From positions 36,748,682-36,812,681 of the forward strand of contig NC_133104.1 of assembly GCF_022965805.1 (NCBI RefSeq): a stretch of 64,000 nucleotides of DNA, read 5' to 3'. The DNA comes from Primulina eburnea. Taxonomy: Eukaryota > Streptophyta > Magnoliopsida > Lamiales > Gesneriaceae. Of this stretch, positions 58,690 through 64,000 are shown piece by piece. Within the stretch, counting starts at the first letter, position 1. Each line of letters opens with the position of its first letter. The position numbers and the translations under genes were made by a program. The notes beneath the pieces are model-generated. The model was not told the origin of the DNA. It saw nothing but the letters and a program-made list of their open reading frames with translations, and searched no databases.

Positions 58690-60027
58690 AATGGTTTGGT
58701 GAAGATATCAGTAGCTTGTTGTTCAGTTGGCACATACTCCAGTTTGATGGCTTTCTTCAGAGCATGATCTCTAATGAAGTGATGCCTGACATCTATGTGC
58801 TTGGTCTTTGAGTGAAGAACTAGGTTATAAGTGATAGCAATCGTGCTTGTATTATCACAAAATATAGGAGATTATTTAGCATAAACTCCATAATCTTTCA
58901 GTTGTTGCTGAATCCAGAGTATTTGGGCACAACAGCTTCCAGCAGCAAGGTATTTTGCTTCAGTTATGGAAGTAGCTATGGACTGTATGCTTCTTGCAGA
59001 ACCATGAGATCAGTCTGTCTCCTAGAAACTGACAAGATCCACTGGTGCTTTTACCATCTAGCTTACATCCTGCATAATCTGCATATGAATATCCAACTAA
59101 ATTGAAAGAAGAGTCTTTAGCATACCATAATCCCACATTTTGTGTGACCTTAAGATATTTTAAAATTTTTTTGGCAGCTGAAAATGCGATTGCTTAGGAT
59201 TTTCTTGAAATCGAGCACACATGCAAACATCAAATACAATATCGGGACGACTAGCAATTAGGTACAATAATGAGCCTATTAAACCTCTGTATAGTGTCGC
59301 CTCAACTGATATTCCCCCTTGATCATTGTCCAGTTTGATTGATGAACTCATGAGAGTGCTTGTTGCTGAACATGATTCCATCCCAAATTTCTTGAGCAAT
59401 TCCTTCGTGTATTTAGTTTGACTGGTGAAAATACCAGTTTTCAATTGCTTCACTTGCAGTCCAAGGAAAAATTCCAGTTCACCCATCATGCTCATTTCAA
59501 ATTTATCCTGCATCAACTTAACAAATTTCTCGCATAATTTGGGATTAGTTGACCCGAATATAATATCATCAACATAAATTTGAACCAGTAAAATATGATC
59601 ATTCTTAGAGAATTTGAACAAGGTCTTATCAACTGATCCAACTGAAAAGTCATGGTCAATTAGAAATTTTGAAAGAGTTTCATACCAAGCTCTTGGGGCT
59701 TGTTTCAGACCATATAAGGCTTTGTTCAAATTGTAAACATGGTCAGGAAAAAGATGATTGATAAAACCTGGAGGTTGTTCGACATAGACTTCTTCCTGCA
59801 ACTGACCGTTTAGAAATGCACTATTTACGTCCATCTGGTAGACTTTGAAGTTCTTGAATGATGCATAGGCAAGGAATATTCTGATTGCTTCCAGTCTTGC
59901 AACTGGTGCATACGTTTCATCATAGTCAATTCCTTCTTCCTGCCTACATCCTCGTGCTACTAGTCTTGTTTTGTTGCGTGCAACTGAACCATCTTCGTTC
60001 AGTTTATTTATGAACAGCCACTTTGTA
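58690..60027 (-). pseudogene. Copia reverse transcriptase/RNase H
   Basis: RT block open at 59160-59834: MDVNSAFLNGQLQEEVYVEQPPGF, ALYGLKQAPRAWYE, active site YVDD (LLVQIYVDDIIFGS), MGELEFFLGLQVKQ, SLLYLIASRPDI. Further upstream RVT_2 sequence continues to 60027, where the Ty3 element cuts it. RNase H follows to the left (DYAGCKLDGKSTSGSCQFLG near 59060) but is frameshifted. The RT catalytic part itself is intact. Confidence 0.92.
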
Positions 60028-61671
60028 TGTGGGGCCCTTAACTCCTAATCGTTATTACAATACAATCTAATTAGGGTTAATTAATTACAGCGAAAAACGA
60101 GTTTAAAATTTCTTTACAATGAGCCCAAAACGTGTCAACTGTAATTATAATACTAAAAATAGTATATAATATAGTCTCGTTTTAACATGTCACAATATAA
60201 AACAAGCCCACACATAATCCAGATCAAATACATACAAACAAACTCATATCCTCGGGATATGCCTCGGTATTTAGATACATATATATACTGGGAAAACAGA
60301 AAACCTCATCGCATACTGTGACTCCGTCCAGAAGTACCCTCTCCGGCCTCCTGATATCCTGGAGTACCTTCCATTGTCCACACACAAAGACAACAACAGC
60401 CCCCTTTGGGGGTGAGCAAAGCTCCGTATAGAACAACCATCATATATACCACATATATCTAAACAATGATATATGATTTGCAATGCATGTATGTCGTGGA
60501 AGTATCAGGTCAAATGCTCATCCACTGAGCACATGTCAGAATCAATCGAATCGCTATCAAATCAATGCTCGAGCTGGCACACCGGCCTCAATCAGGGATA
60601 CTCGTATGATAGCGTCGACAAAGCGCCATCAAATCCCAAATCTCAATCAACTATCGGGGCCACAAATGACTATGCTTTAAGGGTCATATAATACCAAACA
60701 TAGCATTGTGTTCACAAACCCCATAATCAAATCAAATCATGGTATCCAATGATCATAGCTCAACGTGCATGTCATGTATCGATGTATGCATCAAACGATG
60801 TGTGTTAACAAAATATTTATTTTATATATCGATATTCCAATCACAATGTCATGTATGCCACATCAAGTCATAACATAAGGCATATAGACACATATTCTCA
60901 ATCAAATCAATCAAACATATATCATATGACACAGATACCTGTCGTATGTTATTCGGTCGTAACATACCTCAATTCCTCGTTCCAGTTGATGTAGCTTGAA
61001 GATATCAGTATAATAATCTATCTATATCAATAACACATTCATTTCAATCAATAACATCATTCAAAATCAACAATATAAGTTTCAAATATCTTTTGAAATT
61101 TTGAAATTTCTTATCAAATTCAAATCATAGCATAATTCAATTCCGACTTCGAATACGAGTTTTTTGTCGGTTATTCTATCACATATATGAATCTTATCTT
61201 CAAATACATGATATTCTAGCACTTCAATAATTAAAGGTACTAAAACTAGAAGAAACTGACCTTAAATCGAAGACCTCGTGTCAACGATCCCAGAATTGAA
61301 GTCGGTTCGTCGATTGGATAAACCGATAAGTCGCAAGATCAAAAAGAAAATTGAATCTCTATTTCTCTCTCACCTCACGTACGTCTCTGTTGCTTGATGA
61401 GGTTTGGTGAAATTGAATTGTAAATTCAATTCCACCGCCTCATGTTTGAATTTTCTTTTTTTTTTCTTTTTTTATATTATATTATATTATATTATATAAT
61501 AAAGAATTGCCATCAAATTTAAATCAAATATTTTTCCACATAATACGAAATTGTCATCAAATTTAAATCAAGTATTTTTCAACTTATTTATAAAAATTCT
61601 ATCAAAATAAATTGAATATTTTTCAACTTATTTACAAAAATACCATCAATACTATTTTATTCTCGGGGTCT
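60028..61671 (-). repeat. Ty3 3' LTR (about 1.64 kb)
   Basis: Plus strand TGTGGGGCCC... to ...CTCGGGGTCTCA. On the minus strand the LTR starts TGAGACCCCGAG after a PPT (AAGTTTGGGAGAAATA at 61672-61687). Runs of 'tattatatta' near 61480 and 'atcaaatttaaatcaa' repeats near 61510-61570 are inside. Short open frames have no domains. Confidence 0.8.
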
Positions 61672-61880
61672 CATATTTCTCCCAAACTTAAAAGATTTCG
61701 TCCTCGAAATCTCAAACATTTTTATATACATAAAGTTGGGAAACATATAATATGTCACAAGTTATAGTACATATCAAAACTAAACTCAGTAAATGGATCA
61801 TTATACATTGAATACAATGGAACTGGTGGAATAGAATCAAACAAGTGCGGATATGATTCTCACATCTTGCTTTCCAATTC

Positions 61881-63496
61881 TCACGTCGACTCCTCCACAC
61901 CATGTCGTTTCCATTGCACTCGAACTAGCGGAATCGATTTATTACGCAATACTTTCTCCTTCCGATCCATAATATGAATAGGTTGCTCAACATAAGAAAG
62001 AGAGTGATCGAGTTCAACCTCATAAGGTTGAAGTACATGTGATGGATCTGGTTCATATTTCCTCAGCATAGAAACATGAAATACATCGTGAATGGAAGAT
62101 AAAGCTGGTGGCAATGCCAACCGATAAGCAAGATCTCCAACTCGATCAAGGATTTCGTATGGACCAACATATCGAGGTGATAACTTCCCTCAGCATGCCA
62201 AATCGAACAGTGCCTCTGAAGGGAGATGTTTTCAAAACACTTTATCACCTTTCTGAAATTCCAAGGTCGTCTTCGTTTATTCGCATAACACGTTTGACGA
62301 TCCTGAGCAGCTTTCATCCGTTGTCGAATCAACTGAACCTTATCATTCATTTTCTGTATCATTTCAGGTCCAGTCAATTGTCTTTCACCAATTTCATCCC
62401 AGAATAACGGTGACCTACATCGTCTCCCATATAAGGAAGGCTTCAAACGGTGACATATGATACTCGTTTGGAAGCTATTATTATAAGAAAATTCAACCAA
62501 TGGTAAGGCATCTTGCCATCACATTCTGAAATCCATCACAATAGCACGTAACATATCCTCTAACATTTGAATTGTACGCTCAGTATGGCCATCAGTTTGA
62601 GGATGATAAGCAGTACTCATAGCCAAACGCGTACCCATCGCTTCTTAGAAACTACCCCAGAATTTAGAGGCAAACCTGAGATCACGATCAGATACAATTG
62701 AGACTGGCACACTGTGCAGTCTCACAATATTCTCGATGTATAAACGAGATATTCTCTTATAAGGATAAGTCCGCTCCTACGGAATAAAATGTGCAGATTT
62801 CGAAATCCGATCAATAATAACCCAAATAGCATCACAGCCCTTGGGCGAACGAGGTAAATGAGTCACAAGATCCATAGCAATATGTTCCCAATTCCATTTC
62901 GAGATTTCAAGACTATGGAGTGATCCTACAGGTTTCATTCTCTCGGCTTTCACTTGCTGGAATACAAGGCATTTCGAAATAAATTCAGCAATGTCCTTCT
63001 TCATACGTCTCCACCAGAATTGTGGTCTCAATGTCAAATACATCTTTCGACCTCTAGGGTGAATACTGTATTTGCTACAATGTGCTTCACGAAGAAGGGC
63101 ATATTTCAAATCAGAATCATCAGGAACTATCAGTCGATCATTAAGTCGTAAAGAACCATCAGAAGAAATCTGAAATCCAGACTGATGTCCTACAGATACA
63201 AGTTCTTTCGACTTCTGAATGTGAGCATCGCTTCGTTGGGCCTTTCGGATTTTCGATATCAACTTAGGCTCAATTTGCAACGCTGAGTCAGTGACAGAAT
63301 TCCAATTCGAGTTAAACGTCCAAACATAAGTAAATATATCCTCGTGTACTTTGGCGACATTGACAGATGCTAAAACAGAATCATGCACCTTACAACTAAG
63401 GGTATCCACAGTAACATTCAGCGATCCAGGGTGATACTGAATCTCACAATCAAAATCTTTCAGAAGATCCATCCACGTGCGTTGCCTCATATTCAA
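61881..63496 (-). pseudogene. Ty3 integrase with broken zinc finger and stops
   Basis: From the right: the end of RNase H (DLLKDFDCEIQYHPG), a linker, the HHCC finger (AHCSKYSIHPRG ... KCLVFQQVK, where the second Cys of the pair is Phe), core with D in WEHIAMDLVTHLP, then the region around 62500-62777 with a TAA in place of a conserved codon at about 62645 and a TGA near 62525. The last core part follows (LVEFSYNNSFQTSI), then the C-terminal domain (SIHDVFHVSMLRKYEPDPSHVL). Not functional. Confidence 0.88.
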
Positions 63497-64000
63497 ATTA
63501 GATTGAGAAAAGAGATATTTCAGAATCTTATGGTCTGAATAGATAACAAACTTCTACTCCATACAAGTAATGTCGCCAAATCTTCAATGCAAACACAATG
63601 GCGACCAATTCAAGATCATGAACAGGATAACGTGTTTCATGAGATTTCAATTGACGAGACGCATAAGCAACCACTTTGCCATGTTGCATCAGAACACAGC
63701 CCAAACCATTACCAGACGCATTTGTACATACCAAAAATCCTCCGGTGCCTGAGGGAATAGTAAGCACATGTGTTGTGGTCAATATCGTCTTCAATTTAAG
63801 AAAACTAGCTTCACATTCATCTGACCAACTGAATCACTGATTCTTCTGTGTCAGTTGAGTAATAGGTTTAGCTATTTTCGAAATCCTTTAATAAAATGAC
63901 GATAATAACCAGCTAAACCCATGAAGCTACAGATCTCAGGAACATTCGTAGGTCTCGGCCAATTGAATACAGCTTCAACCTTCGCAGGATCAACAGATAT
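63497..64000 (-). pseudogene. Ty3 RNase H and RT 3' part, partial
   Basis: 63528-63794 encodes RNase H ([54 protein letters not shown]). 63830-64000 reads as the RT thumb/connection (GLAGYYRHFIK type on the minus strand) with stops. Truncated by the window edge. Confidence 0.85.

Larger units (their letters stand above)
51024..60027 (-). mobile_element. Sirevirus-like Ty1/copia element, rearranged
   Basis: Minus orientation. 3' LTR at 51024-54195 (with an insertion), a purine-rich PPT just to the right (minus strand AAAAAGGGAAAAAT before TGTTGGAAAC), a second ORF (54345-57505) split by an LTR fragment, a spacer full of 'aactgatatcagttg' words, then the pol end (58690-60027). The 5' half is displaced by a Ty3 insertion at 60028 and lies beyond the window, if present. 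An extra ORF downstream of pol suggests a Sirevirus relative. Confidence 0.8.
60028..64000 (-). mobile_element. Chromovirus-like Ty3 element, cut by the window end
   Basis: Inserted in the copia RT. 3' LTR at 60028-61671, PPT, integrase, RNase H and part of RT are visible; the 5' part lies past 64000. The integrase C-terminus ends in a VQWKRHGVEEST block, resembling the chromodomain-like tail of Tekay/Del chromoviruses. Several stops make it defective. The target duplication cannot be confirmed because the other end is outside. Confidence 0.88.

Overview
This is nuclear DNA of a flowering plant: split genes with GT/AG introns, plant-type retroelements (Athila, Cassandra, chromovirus-like Ty3, Sirevirus-like copia), Helitrons and many MITEs. 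Both host genes have clear eudicot counterparts. One retroelement ORF (from 57364, minus) resembles proteins I remember from Gesneriaceae (Dorcoceras), and the 181-bp MITE at 22.8 kb resembles repeats I associate with Lamiales. I therefore suspect an asterid of that order, but this rests on recollection and was not tested.

Two host genes can be read completely. (1) A DNAJC8/Spf31-like J-protein on the plus strand (974-21224; nine exons, 251 aa). Its fifth intron is 17 kb long and carries an Athila element that itself holds a Cassandra solo LTR, a decayed copia pol fragment, a PIF/Harbinger-like element and a hAT MITE. (2) A BSL2/BSL3-type Kelch-phosphatase of brassinosteroid signalling on the minus strand (31354-46296; 21 exons, 993 aa). 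A LINE lies in its 6.2-kb intron 14, inserted into an older LTR-type repeat, and intron 8 has a GC donor. Both reading frames stay intact through every exon.

Layout. 1-973: upstream of the J-protein. 974-21224: J-protein gene with nested transposons. 21.2-24.0 kb: AT-rich spacer with two MITEs. 24.0-29.4 kb: Helitron material with two 5' ends and one 3' end. 29.4-31.35 kb: spacer with an LTR-like piece. 31.35-46.3 kb: BSL gene. 46.87-50.67 kb: a MULE with 9-bp target duplication, transposase pseudogene, subterminal hairpin repeats and a nested hAT MITE. 51.0-60.0 kb: a Sirevirus-like copia element on the minus strand, with a Ty3 fragment inside its LTR, a rearranged second ORF and an oppositely oriented small transcription-unit-like ORF. 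60.03-64.0 kb: a chromovirus-like Ty3 element inserted in the copia RT and running off the window.

The transposon proteins are nearly all broken by stops or frameshifts, so the window shows successive insertion and decay around two conserved genes. The least expected features are a regularly spaced (about 72 bp) hairpin array in the Athila LTR that recurs in its internal region, the three-LTR structure of that element, and a divergent gene-like arrangement inside the copia element. No rRNA or tRNA genes or CRISPR arrays were seen, apart from the 5S-like segment in Cassandra.
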